A DNA stretch of 64,000 bases, taken from assembly GCA_007844125.1 (NCBI GenBank), contig CM017572.1, positions 27,454,248-27,518,247 on the forward strand, written 5' to 3'. The DNA is from Sinonovacula constricta (lineage: Eukaryota; Mollusca; Bivalvia; Cardiida; Solecurtidae). Shown one piece after another: positions 1 through 16,000 of this stretch (position 1 is the first letter of the stretch; the number at the start of each line of letters is the position of its first letter). The translations under genes were made by a program, and so were the position numbers. Under the pieces are notes generated by a model. That model was not told the origin of the DNA, ran no database searches, and saw only the letters and a program-made list of their open reading frames with translations.

Positions 1-680
1 ATAACAGTTTGATTACACATATGTTTGTTAAAACCCATGTTTTTTGATTGGACAAAATGATGCCAAATTAAAGCGTCTGTTGTAGGCCTGAAATCTAAGG
101 TCAGCCTCAGTTGTGATTTAGTTTCACATTTTTTGCAATAAGCATATTTCTTTCAAATGCTCGTCATTTAGAATGCACACTGTTTCTTTCCTGGACTAGA
201 ATTGTATTTACATCTTTTCTGCTGTAAACAGGCTGAGGATGCCTAGCACGCACTTTCTATTTACTGTCACAGGTCAGAATAAAATGTGTTTATCGATGAA
301 ACTTCCATCGTTTACTCACACATTTAAAATCTAGTTAGACTCCATTCATGAATACATATTTTCAACAGAATACAACTTTGTGTTACCTGACTGGCAACAA
401 AATTCTTGTTTAACTTAAGCTGAATCTAATGTTCATGTGTAATAGAGTGCAAACGTTCTGTCATTGTACACACTCTTGTTGTTTGCAATATCACAAACCC
501 ATGACCATCTGAGGTCCTACTTAAAGCATACATTGTATAAACTGACTTTGCAAAGCCATTTAACTTAAACAAATTGTATCATTTATTTAACTATTATCAG
601 GATAAGATTGAGTTACTGTGTTTCCTGCTGTTAACCTCGGTTCACGTTGACTTAGCAACACATACATATTTTTCTTGCAG

Positions 681-1039
681 CACAGATCTCAGTGTACATA
701 CTTTTGGAAATCTTGTTGTGGAAAGTAAATATGGCAACTAAAATTGATGCAGAGCAGGGGTCAGATGAATATAAAGATCCTAAGTGTTTCATTTGTGCCA
801 AGAAGAAAAAAGACAAGACTGCAGATTATTATTGCTCTGACTGCAATAAACATCTGTGTACATCATGCTTAGGATTTCATAATCATTTGCATGAAAATCA
901 CAATGTACTGAAAGGACATGGAGGAGACAAAGATGTGCTTACCGAGAAATGTGGAAAAACATGCTGATGAATTAATAACGTTGTACTGTCGACAGGATGA
1001 CGAACTGCTGTGTAGAAAATGTTGCCTCTTGGATCACAG
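681..1039 (+). CDS. TRIM-like gene, first coding exon: two B-box zinc fingers, frameshifted
   Basis: Exon bounded by the acceptor tttttcttgcag (ends 680) and a donor AG|GTCAGT at 1040. Coding starts at ATG 731 (MATKIDAEQGSDEYKD). The first B-box shows CFIC, CSDC and CTSC followed by a His-rich stretch (HNHLHENH), which fits a zinc-binding B-box. The frame then stops at TGA 965. Reading one base over after the five-A run at 955-959 restores a second B-box with YC, LLCRKCC and LLDH. The exon therefore encodes both fingers but in two frames. There is no RING domain upstream in the window. The stop makes the gene as sequenced non-functional beyond about residue 78. Confidence 0.75.
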
Positions 1040-4000
1040 GTCAGTAATCTTAACATAAAGATGGTATCCAACAGTTTGCCTGTATCTTATGCATTAATCA
1101 ACATTTTAACCCAATTGTAAGGAATTTGTGACCAGATGCGACATAAACTTATACTTTAGTTTAAGCAAATGCTATTTGAAACATGACCTAATTCTCAGAC
1201 AATACATATCATGACATATATCGCTGTCCATGTCCATACTTTCCAAATCTATAAATAAGGATGGGGTTCAGCTTAAATGTCAGAACTTGTTACCCAGATG
1301 ATCAGGAAAACATGATCTCAAAAGTAAGTGATTAATGGTTGTCTTAGTTTCATAATTCATTTTTCTAATGACAATTGGGTTTTATGCTTTTCTTTTCTCA
1401 TGGATATAACGGACCAATCAATACCATTTCTCGGGATCTTTTCAGGTAACTATAATTTATTCGGTAGCCTTAGAAAAAAAAATGGTTGAAACTGTTGAAT
1501 AGCACCTTTAACAAAATATTGTGTTTGTTTTTTTTTAAATTTAAGCCCAAGGTTCAGTCCCAGGTCATAGCTCAGTTTAAAAGCTCAATACTTAGTTGTA
1601 AATTGTGAGCCATTTTCATATATGGCTTTATCAGATATGTATACATGTTGCTTTTAAATCTATTTATTTGTAAATCAAATTTGGCAAGTTGAAGCAATAA
1701 AAAAAAAAGTTGCAAAATACGCACATCTTACATTGGTTTTAATGTAAATGATGCCATATGGCCATTGTTAGTCTAACCTAGTTACAGTTTGTTCCCACTG
1801 TTAAGGTGAGTGTGGCTACAACCCATCTGAGAAAGGGTCAGTGCCTTAATTCCCCATGTACTGATGACAAACTTAAGTACATTATGATGTCATCACCCTG
1901 GACAGATGGTGTCATCATTGAATGTTGATGTTATCACACAATAGCAGAAAACACGGTTCTTTAATTGTACTTGACTAGAAAAGAAAACAAAAAATAGCAG
2001 CAAGATTAGAAATGCAGATATTCAATGAATTGTGTTTAAAACTTTATTAATGGATTTAATGGATGATGTTGATTTGGTTAGATCAGAAGTTATTTGACAT
2101 TTTGTATCAAAACCTTGTAATTCATCCACTGTTTACAGTTTATATAGCAAATTATTTAAATATAGAAATACACATTCCATGTAAAAATATACTTATTGTT
2201 TCTGTTATCATCCCGTGTATGAATCCTTGTGACACTGTTGATAGTAACAAAACGGCCGCCGGGACTATAGGCTAATATTTCCACATATGCATTGATATTT
2301 TCTGACAGAATTTACCTGGCAAATTATATAAAATGGCCAAGTAAAAAAGGCATGTTACCTCAACTGCTTAATTCTTGTGAATATATTAATTGAACAAAAT
2401 TGTCTCAGAAAAATGTTGTTAAAATTCTGAGCATCTAGATTCTTAAACTAAAACCAGTGTGTACCAGACTTGGTAGCGCAATCAGTAGAGCGTCGGCTCC
2501 CGGATCGCGACATACCAAAGTCATTAACAATGGTAGTGTTATTGCTCCCTTGCTAGGGTGTTTAAGCAAATATTAAGCTAGTTTCAAGACTGGTTGACCC
2601 AGTGTCAGGATAATGTGACCGAGTGTGGTATCACGTCAGGTGTTTACGGCATGTTATACACAGTGATGGCAGCACTATATCTGCTTCGAGTGGACACCGT
2701 GGAAACCAAATAAACAACCAGACTCACTGTGGGTAAAATATTGTTTCTGTTTCAAAGGCAACTTCCAATTAAAAAAAAACATTTGTGGCAGGCCAGTATT
2801 TGAAAGGTAGCGTCGTCGACTCATAATGCCATTCACTACATGTGTTTTAGTCATACTCGAGGGCAAGCTATTTCATGTGCGGTCTTTCAGCTTGCATGTG
2901 GTGTACGGGCTGTTCAGCCTAGACATGTATATTTTTTTTCATTTCTTTTCAGGAAATGTCAGGACCCCAAGAATATAAGGGAATCCTCTGATGAACTCAA
3001 TGCTGATCCCGAGTTACAACCAGTCCCGGAACAATTAAAATCGGCCCTAGACAGTATTAACAAAGCTATTGAAGCTTTAGATAAGTACGTGGCTGATATT
3101 CAGCATAGTGGTGATGGTTTTCTGAAAGATCTGGAAGACTATGCGAAGAAATTGTTGTGTCGAATTAAGGAGCTAAGAGAGAAGGGTAAGAAGGATATCA
3201 AAAGTAAACAAGAAGAGCTTCTTGCAGTTGCCAAACAACATCGACAGGCATGTGCTGTAACTAAAGATGAAATAAGCCAATGCTTAGACAAAATTACAAA
3301 GTCAAAAAACTGGAAAGCCAATATGTTTGTCCTTAAGAAGAAGGGCAAGATAATAGCTCAAAAGGTTGGTTCACTTTATAATGAGTCGGAGAGTGTAATT
3401 AAGGGATGTCAATTCAACTTCCTGGCTGACATGAAAGTACTTGATGCACTCAACTTCTTCAATTCCCTTATTGAAGAAGGCAGCACAAGGGTACAGGATG
3501 TGAGCTCACAGTGTGCTGTGGAAGGTGAAGTAGATAAACCAGTACAGGCGACATTAAGAAGACCAGGAGAGAAACAAGGAAAGAAACCATTGGTGGAACA
3601 AGCACTTTACAGTAAACATGTTAGAACAGGAAACATCCGTATACCAGAGGATAAGGCCAAATGTAATATCTGGGGTTGCTGTCACCTCAGTGATGGAAGT
3701 TTGGTGGTTGTTGATTGCAATAACAGCAGACTGAAGCTTGTAGACCCGTCACATAACAAGGTAACCAAGTACTGCAATACAGATGGACTGCCCACCGATG
3801 TATGCTGTGTTTGTCCACAAGAGGTAGCTGTAAGTATACTTTTCGTGTCTCTTTGCTGATTTAATTGGGATGTATTATATCATGTATAATATAGACACGC
3901 AAGATATTCCAACCATTAAAGAACTAAATGTCTAAAAAGTTGCATGTGCATTGTTATTGTAATGACAGGTGTGTTCAAATATATATTATTTACTAGCATT

Positions 4001-7000
4001 CTCTAAGACAACCATAGTTGGGCATCTGTGGTTGAGACATTGGACTTTGGATCGGAGGTTCCGACGTTTGAACCCTGAAAAGAATCTTGCAATGTAAGTC
4101 CTTCGGCAAGACTGTGTTGTGCACAATGCTGCGTGTACTTCGTACTTGAGGACTGGTTCTTCACAGAATGTGGGCAGTCAAGAAAAAAACTTGACTGTAA
4201 ATAAATAGTTGTAAACAAAACCAAAAACTAAGATAAATGCTCTTATTGAAAAACAGTTTCTAAAAAAAATGATTTTAATTTTCTTAGACTTAAGTTTTAA
4301 ATATTAAATTGTTTCTGCAATATTAGTGTTTATGACAACGAACTCATAATTTTTGAGGAGGATTTGTGACTTACATCATGGAAATTTTGTGGCTACCTAC
4401 TTCTGATGTTACTCTATCAAAGAATTATGTCATTTATGACTGAAATGCAGTCCCCCCATAATTCTGGTGTTACTCTAAGAGTTGTGTCAGTTATGACTGA
4501 GATACAGTCCGTTCACAATTCTGATGTTACTCACTCTAAGCGTTGTGTCAGTTATGACTGAGATACAGTCCGTTCACAATTCTGATGTAACTCACTCTTA
4601 GCGTTGTCAGTTATGAATGAGATACAGTCTGCTCATAATTCTGATGTTACTTGATCCAAGCATTATGTCGTTGATGACTGAATTGCAGTGCTCTCAAAAT
4701 TCTGATGTTACTCACTCTTAGCATTGTGCCGTTTATTACTGAGATACATTCTGCTTATAGTCCTGATATTACCGACTCTGAGCGTTGTGTTGTTTACGAC
4801 TGAGATACAGTCAGCTTACAATTCTGATGTTACTTACTCTAAGCGCTCTGTCAGTTATGACTGAGATACAGTCAGCTCATAATACTGATGTTACTTACTC
4901 TAAGCGCTCTGTAAGTTATGACTGAGATACAGTCCGCTCATAATTCTGATGTTACTCACTCTAAGCGCTGTGTAAGTTATGACTGAGACACAGTCCACTC
5001 ATAATTCTGATGTTACTCACTCTAAGCCTTGTGTCAGTTATGACTGAGATACAGTCTGCTCATAATTCTGATGTTACTCATTCTAAGCATTGTTACGTTT
5101 AATCATTAATGACTAAGATACAATCTGCCCATAATTTTGATGTTACTCGCTCTAAGCATTGTCTCGGTTAAGACTGAGATACAGTCCGCCCATAATTCTG
5201 ATGTTACTCACTCTAAGCGATGTCTCTGTTATGACTGAGATACAGTCCGCTCACAATTCTGATCCTACTCACTCTAAGCGTTGGGTCAGTTATGACTAAG
5301 ATACCGTCCGCTCATAATTCTGATGTTACTCACTCTAAGCGTTGTGTCAGTTATAACTGAGATACAGTCCACTTACAATTCTGATGTTAATCACTCTAAG
5401 CCTTGCGTAAGTTATGTCTGAGATACAGTCCGCTCATAATTCTGATGTTAATCTAAGCATTGTGTCAGTTATGACTGAGATACACTACTCATAATTCTGA
5501 TGTTACTCACTCTAAGCGCTGTGTCAGTTATAAATAAGAAACAGTCCGCTCATAATTCTGATGTTACTCAAGCTAAGCATTGTGTCAGTTATAACTGAGA
5601 TACAGTCCACTCATAACTTTGATGTTACTCACTCTAAAGGTTGTGTCGTTTAGGACTATAATACAGTCCGCTAACAATTCTGATGTTACTCACTCTAAGC
5701 GTTGTGTCAGTTATAACTGAGAGACAGTCCACTCATAATTCTGATATAATTCACTCTAAGTGCTGTGTAACTTATGACTGAGATACAATCTGCTCAAAAT
5801 TCTGATGTTACTCACTCTAAGCGTTGTTTCAGTTATGACTGAGATACAGTCCACTCATAATTCTGATGTTACTCACTCTAAGCGTTGTCAGGTATAACTG
5901 AGATACAGTCTGTTCATAATTCTGATGTTACTCACTCTAAGCGCTGTGTAAGTTATGACTGAGATACAGTCCGCTCATAATTCTGATGTTACTTACTCTA
6001 TGCGTTGTGTCAGTTATGACTGAGATACAGTCCACTCACAATTCTGATGTTACTCACTCTAAGCGCTCTGTCAGTTATGACTGAGATACAGTTCACTCAT
6101 AATTCTGATGTTACTCATTCTAAGCGCTGTGTAAGTTATGACTGAGATACAGTCCGCTCATAATTTTGATGTTACTCACTCTAAGCGTTGTGTCAGTTAT
6201 GACTAAGATTCAGTCCGCTCATAATTCTGATGTTACTAACTCTAACTGTTTTGTCAGTTATGACTGAGATACAGTGCGCTCACAATTCTGATGTTACTTA
6301 CTCTAAGCGCTCTGTCAGTTATGACTGAGTTAGAATCCGTATATAATTCTGATGTTACTCACTCTAAGCGCTGTGTACGTTATGACTGAGATACAGTCCG
6401 CTCATAATTCTCATGTTACTCACTCTAAGCGCTGTGTCAGTTATGACTAAGAAACAGTCCGCTCATAATTCTGATGTTACTCACGCTAAGCATTGTGTCA
6501 GTTATAACTGAGATACAGTCCACTCATAACTTTGATGTTACTCTAAACGTTGTGTCGGTTATGACTATGATACAGTCCGCTAACAATTCTGATGTTACTC
6601 ACTCTAAGCGTTGTGTCAGTTATGACTGAGAGACAGTCCACTCATAATTCTGATATAATTCACTCTAAGCGTTGTGTCAGTTATAACTGAGATACAGCCC
6701 GCTTATAATTATGACGTTTTTCACTCTAAGCGCTGTGTAAGTTATGACTGAGATACAGTCCGCTCATAATTCTGATGTTACTCACTCTAAGTGCTGTGTA
6801 ACTTATGACTGAGATACAGTCTGCTCATAATTCTGATGTTACTAACTCTAAGCGTTGTTTCAGTTATGACTGAGATACAGTCCGCTCATAATTCTGATGT
6901 TACTCACTCTAAGCGTTGTCAGGTATAACTGAGATACAGTCTGTTCATAATTCTGATGTTACTCACTCTAAGCGCTGTGTAAGTTATTACTGAGATACAG

Positions 7001-10000
7001 TCAGCTCATAATTCTGATGTTACTTACTCTAAGCGTTGTGTCAGTTATCACTGAGATACAGTCCACTCACAATTCTCATGTTACTCACTCTAAGCGCTCT
7101 GTCAGTTATGACTGAGATACAGTTCACTCATAATTCTGATGTTACTCACTGTAAGCGCTTTGAAGTTATGACTGAGATACAGTCCGCTCATAATTTTGAT
7201 GATACTCACTCTAAGCGTTGTGTCAGTTATGACTAAGATACAGTCCGTTCAAAATTCTGATGTTACTTACTCTAACCGTTTTGTCAGTTATGACTGAAAT
7301 ACAGTGCGCTCACAATTCTGATGTTACTTGCTCTAAGCGCTCTGTCAGTTATGACTGAGTTAGAATCCGTATATAATTCTGATGTTATTCACTCTAAGCG
7401 CTGTGTACGTTATGACTGAGATATAGTCCGCTCATAATTCTCATGTTACTCACTGTAAGCCTTGTGTGAGTTATTACTAAGATACAGTCTGCTCATAATT
7501 CTGATGTTACTCACTCTAAGCATTGTCTCGGTTATGACTGAGATACATTCTACTCATAATTCTGATGTTACTCACTCTAAGCGCTGTGTCAGTTATGACT
7601 AAGAAACAGTCCGCTTATAATTCTGATGTTACTCACGCTAAGCATTGTGTCAGTTATAACTGAGATACAGTCCACTCATAACTTTGATGTTACTCACTCT
7701 AAGCATTGTGTCAGTTATTACTAAGATACAGTCTGCTCATAATTCTGATGTTACTCATTCTAAGCATTGTTACTGTTCAATGACTGAGATACAATCTGCC
7801 CATAATTTTGATGTTACTCGCTTTAAGCATTGTCTCTGTTAAGACTGAGATACAGTCCGCCCATAATTCTGATGTTACTCACTCTAAGCGATGTCTCTGT
7901 TATGACTGAGATACAGTCCGCTCACAATTCTGATCTTAGTCACTCTAAGCGATGTGCCAGTTATGACTGAGATACAGTCCGCTCATAATTCTGATGTTAC
8001 TCACTCTAAGCGATGTCTCTGTTATGACTGAGATACAGTCCGCTCACAATTCTGATCCTACTCACTCTAAGCGTTGGGTCAGTTATGACTGAGATACAGT
8101 CCGCTCATAATTCTGATGTTACTTACTCTAAGCGTTGTGTCAGTTATCACTGAGATACAGTCCACTCACAATTCTCATGTTACTCACTCTAAGCGCTCTG
8201 TCAGTTATGACTGAGATACAGTTCACTCATAATTCTGATGTTACTCACTGTAAGCGCTTTGAAGTTATGACTGAGATACAGTCCGCTCATAATTTTGATG
8301 ATACTCACTCTAAGCGTTGTGTCAGTTATGACTAAGATACAGTCCGTTCAAAATTCTGATGTTACTTACTCTAACCGTTTTGTCAGTTATGACTGAAATA
8401 CAGTGCGCTCACAATTCTGATGTTACTTGCTCTAAGCGCTCTGTCAGTTATGACTGAGTTAGAATCCGTATATAATTCTGATGTTATTCACTCTAAGCGC
8501 TGTGTACGTTATGACTGAGATACAGTCCGCTCATAATTCTCATGTTACTCACTGTAAGCCTTGTGTGAGTTATTACTAAGATACAGTCTGCTCATAATTC
8601 TGATGTTACTCACTCTAAGCATTGTCTCGGTTATGACTGAGATACATTCTACTCATAATTCTGATGTTACTCACTCTAAGCGCTGTGTCAGTTATGACTA
8701 AGAAACAGTCCGCTTATAATTCTGATGTTACTCACGCTAAGCATTGTGTCAGTTATAACTGAGATACAGTCCACTCATAACTTTGATGTTACTCACTCTA
8801 AGCATTGTGTCAGTTATTACTAAGATACAGTCTGCTCATAATTCTGATGTTACTCATTCTAAGCATTGTTACTGTTCAATGACTGAGATACAATCTGCCC
8901 ATAATTTTGATGTTACTCGCTTTAAGCATTGTCTCGGTTAAGACTGAGATACAGTCCGCCCATAATTCTGATGTTACTCACTCTAAGCGATGTCTCTGTT
9001 ATGACTGAGATACAGTCCGCTCACAATTCTGAACCTACTCACTCTAAGCGTTGGGTCAGTTATGACTGAGATACAGTCCGCTCATAATTCTGATGTTACT
9101 CACTCTAAGCGTTGTGTCAGTTATGACTGAGATACAGTCCGCTCATAATTCTGATGTTACTCACTCTAAGCGTTGTGTCAGTTATAACTGAGATACAGTC
9201 CACTCATAATTCTGATGTTACTCACTCTAAGCGCTGTGTAAGTTATGTCTGAGATACAGTCCGCTCATAATTCTGATGTTAATCTAAGCATTGTGTCAGT
9301 TATGACTGAGATACATTCTACTCATAATTCTGATGTTACTCACTCTAAGCGCTGTGTCAGTTATGACTAAGAAACAGTCCGCTTATAATTCTGATGTTAC
9401 TCACGCTAAGCATTGTGTCAGTTATAACTGAGATACAGTCCACTCATAACTTTGATGTTACTCACTCTAAAGGTTGTGTCGGTTATGACTATGATACAGT
9501 CCGCTAACAATTCTGATGTTACTCACTCTAAGCGTTGTGTCAGTTATGACTGAGAGACAGTCCACTCATAATTCTGATATAATTCACTCTAAGCGTTGTG
9601 TCAGTTATAACTCTGATACAGCCCGCTCATAATTATGACGTTTTTCACTCTAAGCGCTGTGTAAGTTATGACTGAGATACAGTCAGCTCATAATTCTGAT
9701 GTTACTTACTCTACGCGTTGTGTCAGTTATGACTGAGATACAGTCCACTCACAATTCTCATGTTACTCACTCTAAGCGCTCTGTCAGTTATGACTGAGAT
9801 ACAGTTCACTCATAATTCTGATGTTACTCACTCTAAGCGTTGTGTCAGTTATGACTGAGATACAGTCCGCTCATAATTCTGATATAATTCACTCTAAGCG
9901 TTGTGTCAGTTATAACTGAGATACAGCCCGCTCATAATTATGATGTTTTTCACTCTAATCGCTGTGTACGTTATGACTGAGATACAGTCCGCTCATAATT

Positions 10001-13000
10001 CTGATGTTACTCACTCTACGTGCTGTGTAACTTTTGACTGAGATACAGTCCGCTCATAATTCTGATGTTACTCACTCTACGTGCTGTGTAACTTTTGACT
10101 GAGATACAGTCTGCTCATAATTCTGATGTTACTCACTCTAAGCGTTGTTTCAGTTATGACTGAGATACAGTCCGCTCATAATTCTGATGTTACTCACTCT
10201 AAGCGTTGTCAGGTATAACTGAGATACAGTCTGTTCATAATTCTGATGTTACTCACTCTAAGCGCTGTGTAAGTTATGACTGAGATACAGTCCGCTCATA
10301 ATTCTGATGTTACTTACTCTAAGCGTTGTGTCAATTATGACTGAGATACAGTCCACTCACAATTTTCATGTTACTCACTCTAAGCGCTCTGTCAGTTATG
10401 ACTGAGATACAGTTCACTCATAATTCTGAGGTTACTCACTCTAAGCGCTGTGTAAGTTATGACTGAGATACAGTCCGCTCATAATTTTTATGTTACTCAC
10501 TCTAAGTGTTGTGTCAGTTATGACTAAGATACAGTCCGTTCATAATTCTGATGTTACTTACTCTAACCGTTTTGTCAGTTATGACTGAAATACAGTGCGC
10601 TCACAATTCTGATGTTACTTGCTCTAAGCGCTCTGTCAGTTATGACTGAGTTAGAATCCGTATATAATTCTGATGTAACTCACTCTAAGCGCTGTGTTCG
10701 TTATGACTGAGATACAGTCCGCTTATAATTCTCATGTTACTCACTGTAAGCCTTGTGTGAGTTATGACTGAGATACAGTCTGCTCATAATTCTGATGTTA
10801 CTCACTCTAAGCATTGTCTCGGTTATGACTGAGATACAATCTGCTCATAATTCTGATGTTACTCACTCTAAGCGTTGTGTCAGTTATTACTGAGATACAG
10901 TCTGGTCAAAATTCTGATGTTACTCACTCTAAGCGCTCTGTCAGGTATGACTGAGATACAATCCGTTCATTATTCTGATGTTACTCACTCTTAGCATTGT
11001 CTCGGTTATGACTGAGATACAGTCTGCTCATATTTCTGATGTTACTCACTCTAAGCGCTCTGTCAGTTATGACTGAGATACAGTCCGTTTATAATTCTGA
11101 TGTTACTAACTTAAAGCATTGTCTCGGTTATGACTGAGATACAATCCGCTCACAATTCTGATCCTACTCACTCTAAGCGTTGGGTCAGTTATGGCTGAGA
11201 TACAGTCCACTCATAATTCTGATGTTACTCACTCTAAGCGTTGTGTCAGTTATGACTAAGATACAGTCCGATCATAATTCTGATGTTACTCACTCTAAGC
11301 GATGTGTCAGTTATGACTGAGATACAGTCTGCTCATAATTCTGATGTTACTCTAAGCGTTGTGTCAGTTATTACTGAGATACAGTCTACTCATAATTCTG
11401 ATGTTACTCACTCTAAGCGCTCTGTCAGTTATGACTGATATACAGTCCGCTCATAATTCTGATGTTGCTCACGCTAAGCGTTGGGTCAGTTATAACTGAG
11501 ATACAGTCCACTCATAACTTTGATGTTACTCACTCTAAACGTTGTGTCAGTTTTGACTATGATACAGTACGCTCACAATTCTGATGTTACTCTAAGCGTT
11601 GTGTCAGCTATAACTGAGATACAGTCCGCTCATAATTCTGATGTTACTCACTCTAAGTGCTGTGTCAGTTTTGACTATGATACAGTACGCTCACAATTCT
11701 GATGTTACTCTAAGCGTTGTGTCAGCTATAACTGAGATACAGTCCGCTCATAATTCTGATGTTACTCACTCTAAGTGCTGTGTAAGTTATGACTGAGATA
11801 CAGTCTGCTCATAATTCTGATGTTATTCACTCTAAGCGCTGTGTTACAGTGTAAGTTATGACTGAGATACAGTCCGCTGATAATTCTGATGTTACTCTAA
11901 GCGTTGTGTCAGTTATGACTGAGATACAGTCCGCTCATAATTCTGATGTTACTCAAGCTAAGCATTGTGTCAGTAATGACTGAGATACAGTCTACTCATA
12001 ATTCTGATGTTATTCACTCTAAGCGCTGTGTAAGTTATGACTGAGAAACAGTCCGCTCAAAATTCTGATGTTACTCACTCTAAGTGCTCTGTCAGTTATG
12101 ATTGAGATACAATCCGTTCATTATTCTGATGTTACTGACTCTTAGCATTGTCTCGGTTATGACTGAGATACAGTCTGCTCACAATTCTGATCCTACTCAC
12201 TCTAAGCGTTGGGTCAGTTACGACTGAGATACAGTCCGCTCATAATTCTGATGTTACTCACTCTAAGCGTTGTGTCAGTTATGACTAAGATACAGTCCGA
12301 TCATAATTCTGATGTTACTCACTCTAAGCGCTGTGTCAGTTATGACTAACATACAGTCCGCTCATAATTCTGATCCTACTCACTCTAAGCGTTGGGTCAG
12401 TTATGACTGAGATACAGTCCGCTCATAATTCTAATGTTACTCACTCTAAGCGATGTGTCAGTTATGACTGAGATACAGTCCGCTCATAATTCTGATGTTA
12501 CTCTAAGAGTTGTGTCAGTTATTACTGAGATACAGTCTACTCATAATTCTGATGTTACTTACTCTAAGCGCTGTGTCAGTTATGACTGAGAGACAGTCCA
12601 CTCATAATTCTGAATTAATTCACTCTAAGCGTTGTGTCAGTTGTAACTGAGATACAGCCCGCGCATAATTATGATGTTTCTCACTCTAAGCGCTGTGTAA
12701 CTTATGACTGAGATACAGTCTGCTCATAATTCTGATGTTACTCACTCTAAGCGTTGTTTCAGTTTTGACTGAGATACAGTCCGCTCTTAATTCTGATGTT
12801 ACTCACTCTAAGCGTTGTCAGGTATAACTGAAATACAGTCTGTTCATAATTCTGATGTTACTCACTCTAAGCGCTGTGTAAGTTATGACTGAGATACAGT
12901 CCGCTCATAATTCTGATGTTACTTACTCTAAGCGTTGTGTTAATTATGACTGAGATACAGTCCGCTCATAAATCTGATGTTACTCACGCTAAGCGTTGGG

Positions 13001-16000
13001 TCAGTTATAATTGAGATACAGTCCACTCATAACTTTGATGTTACTCACTCTAAGCGTTGTGTCAGTTATGACTATGATACAGTACGCTCACAATTCTGAT
13101 GTTACTCTAAGCGTTGGGTCAGTTATGACTGAGATACAGTCCGCTTATAATTCTGATGTTACTCACTCTAAACGCTGTGTCAGTTATGACTGAGAAACAG
13201 TCCGCTTATAATTCTCATGTTACTCACTGTAAGCCTTGTGTGAGTTATGACTGAGATACAGTCTGCTCATAATTCTGATGTTACTCACTCTAAGCGTTGT
13301 GTCAGTTATTACTGAGATACAGTCTGGTCAAAATTCTGATGTTACTCACTCTAAGCGCTCTGTCAGGTATGACTGAGATACAATCCGTTCATTATTCTGA
13401 TGTTACTCACTCTTTGCATTGTCTCGGTTATGACTGAGATACAGTCTGCTCATATTTCTGATGTTACTCACTCTAAGCGCTCTGTCAGTTATGACTGAGA
13501 TACAGTCCGTTCATAATTCTGATGTTATTAACTTTAAGCATTGTCTCGGTTATGACTGAGATACAATCCGCTCACAATTCTGATCCTACTCACTCTAAGC
13601 GTTGGGTCAGTTATGGCTGAGATACAGTCCACTCATAATTCTGATGTTACTCACTCTAAGCGTTGTGTCAGTTATGACTAAGATACAGTCCGATCATAAT
13701 TCTGATGTTACTCACTCTAAGCGATGTGTCAGTTATGACTGAGATACAGTCTGCTCATAATTCTGATGTTACTCTAAGCGTTGTGTCAGTTATTACTGAG
13801 ATACAGTCTACTCATAATTCTGATGTTACTCACTCTAAGCGCTCTGTCAGTTATGACTGATATACAGTCCGCTCATAATTCTGATGTTACTCACGCTAAG
13901 CGTTGGGTCAGTTATAACTGAGATACAGTCCACTCATAACTTTGATGTTACTCACTCTAAACGTTGTGTCAGTTTTGACTATGATACAGTACTCTCACAA
14001 TTCTGATGTTACTCTAAGCGTTGTGTCAGCTATAACTGAGATACAGTCCGCTCATAATTCTGATGTTACTCACTCTAAGTGCTGTGTAAGTTATGACTGA
14101 GATACAGTCTGCTCATAATTCTGATGTTATTCACTCTAAGCGCTGTGTAAGTTATGACTGAGATACAGTCCGCTGATAATTCTGATGTTACACTAAGCGT
14201 TGTGTCAGTTATGACTGAGATACAGTCCGCTCATAATTCTGATGTTACTCAAGCTAAGCATTGTGTCAGTTATGACTGAGATACAGTCTACTCATAATTC
14301 TGTTGTTATTCACTCTAAGCGCTGTGTAAGTTATGACTGAGATACAGTCCGCTCAAAATTCTGATGTTACTCACTCTAAGTGCTCTGTCAGTTATGATTG
14401 AGATACAATCCGTTCATTATTCTGATGTTACTGACTCTTTGCATTGTCTCAGTTATGACTGAGATACAGTCTGCTCACAATTCTGATCCTACTCACTCTA
14501 AGCGTTGGGTCAGTTACGACTGAGATACAGTCCGCTCATAATTCTGATGTTACTCACTCTAAGCGTTGTGTCAGTTATGACTGAGATACAGTCCACTCAT
14601 AATTCTGATGTTACTCACGCTAAGCGTTGGGTCAGTTATAATTGAGATACAGTCCACTCATAACTTTGATGTTACTCACTCTAAGCGTTGTGCCAGTTAT
14701 GACTATGATACACTACGCTCACAATTCTGATGTTACTCTAAGCGTTGGGTCAGTTATGACTGAGATACAGTCCGCTTATAATTCTGATGTTACTCACTCG
14801 AAACGCTGTGTCAGTTATGACTGAGAAACAGTCCGCTCATAATTCTGATGTTACTCACGCTAAGCATTGTGTCAGTTATACCTAAGATACAGTCCACTCA
14901 TAACTTTGATGTTACTCACTCTAATCGTTGTGTCAGTTATGACTGAGATACAGTCCACTCATAAATCTGATGTTACTTACTCCAAGCGTTGTCAGTTATA
15001 ACTGAGATACAGGCTGTTCATAATTCTGATGTCAGTCACTCTAAGTGCTGTGTAAGTTATGACTGAGATACAGTCCACTCATAATTCTGATGTTACTCAA
15101 TCTAAGCGCTGTGTAACTTATGACTGAGATACAGTCCGCTCATCATTCTGATGTTACTCACACTAAGCCTTGTGTCTGTTATAACTGAGATACAGTCTGC
15201 TCATAATTCTGATGTTACTCACTCTAAGCATTGTTACATTTAATGACTGAGATACAATCTGCCCATAATTTTGATGTTACTCGCTCTAAACATTGTGTCA
15301 GTTATGACTATGATACAGTCCGCTCACAATTCTGATGTTACTCTAAGCGTTGTGTCAGTTATGACTGAAATACAGTCCGCTCATAATTCTGATGTTACTT
15401 TAAGCGTTGTGTCAGTTATGACTGAGATACAGTCCACTCATAATTCTGCTGTTACTCTAAGCGAAGTGTCAGTTATAACTGAGATACAGTCCGCTCATAA
15501 TTCTGGTTACTCACTTTAAGCGTTGTCAGTTATAACTGAGTTACAGTTCACTCATAATTCTGATGTCACTCACTCTAAGCGCTGTGTAAGTTATCACTGA
15601 GATACAGTCCACTCACAATTCTGATGTTACTCACTTTAAGCGTTGTCAGTTATAACTGAGTTACAGTTCACTCATAATTCTGATGTCACTCACTCTAAGC
15701 GCTGTGTAAGTTATCACTGAGATACAGTCCACTCACAATTCTGATGTTTCTCACTCTAAGCGCTGGGTAAGTTATGACTGAGATACAGTCGGCTCATAAT
15801 TCTGATGTTAATCACTCTAAGCGTTGTGTCAGTTATGACTGAGATACAGTCCGCTCATAATTCTGATGTTACTCAATCGAAGCGTTGTGTCAGTTGTAAC
15901 TGAGATACAGTCCGCTCTTAATTCTGATGTTACTCACGCTAAGCGTTGTGTCATTTATAACTGAGATACAGTCCGCTCTTAATTCTAATGTTACTCACTC

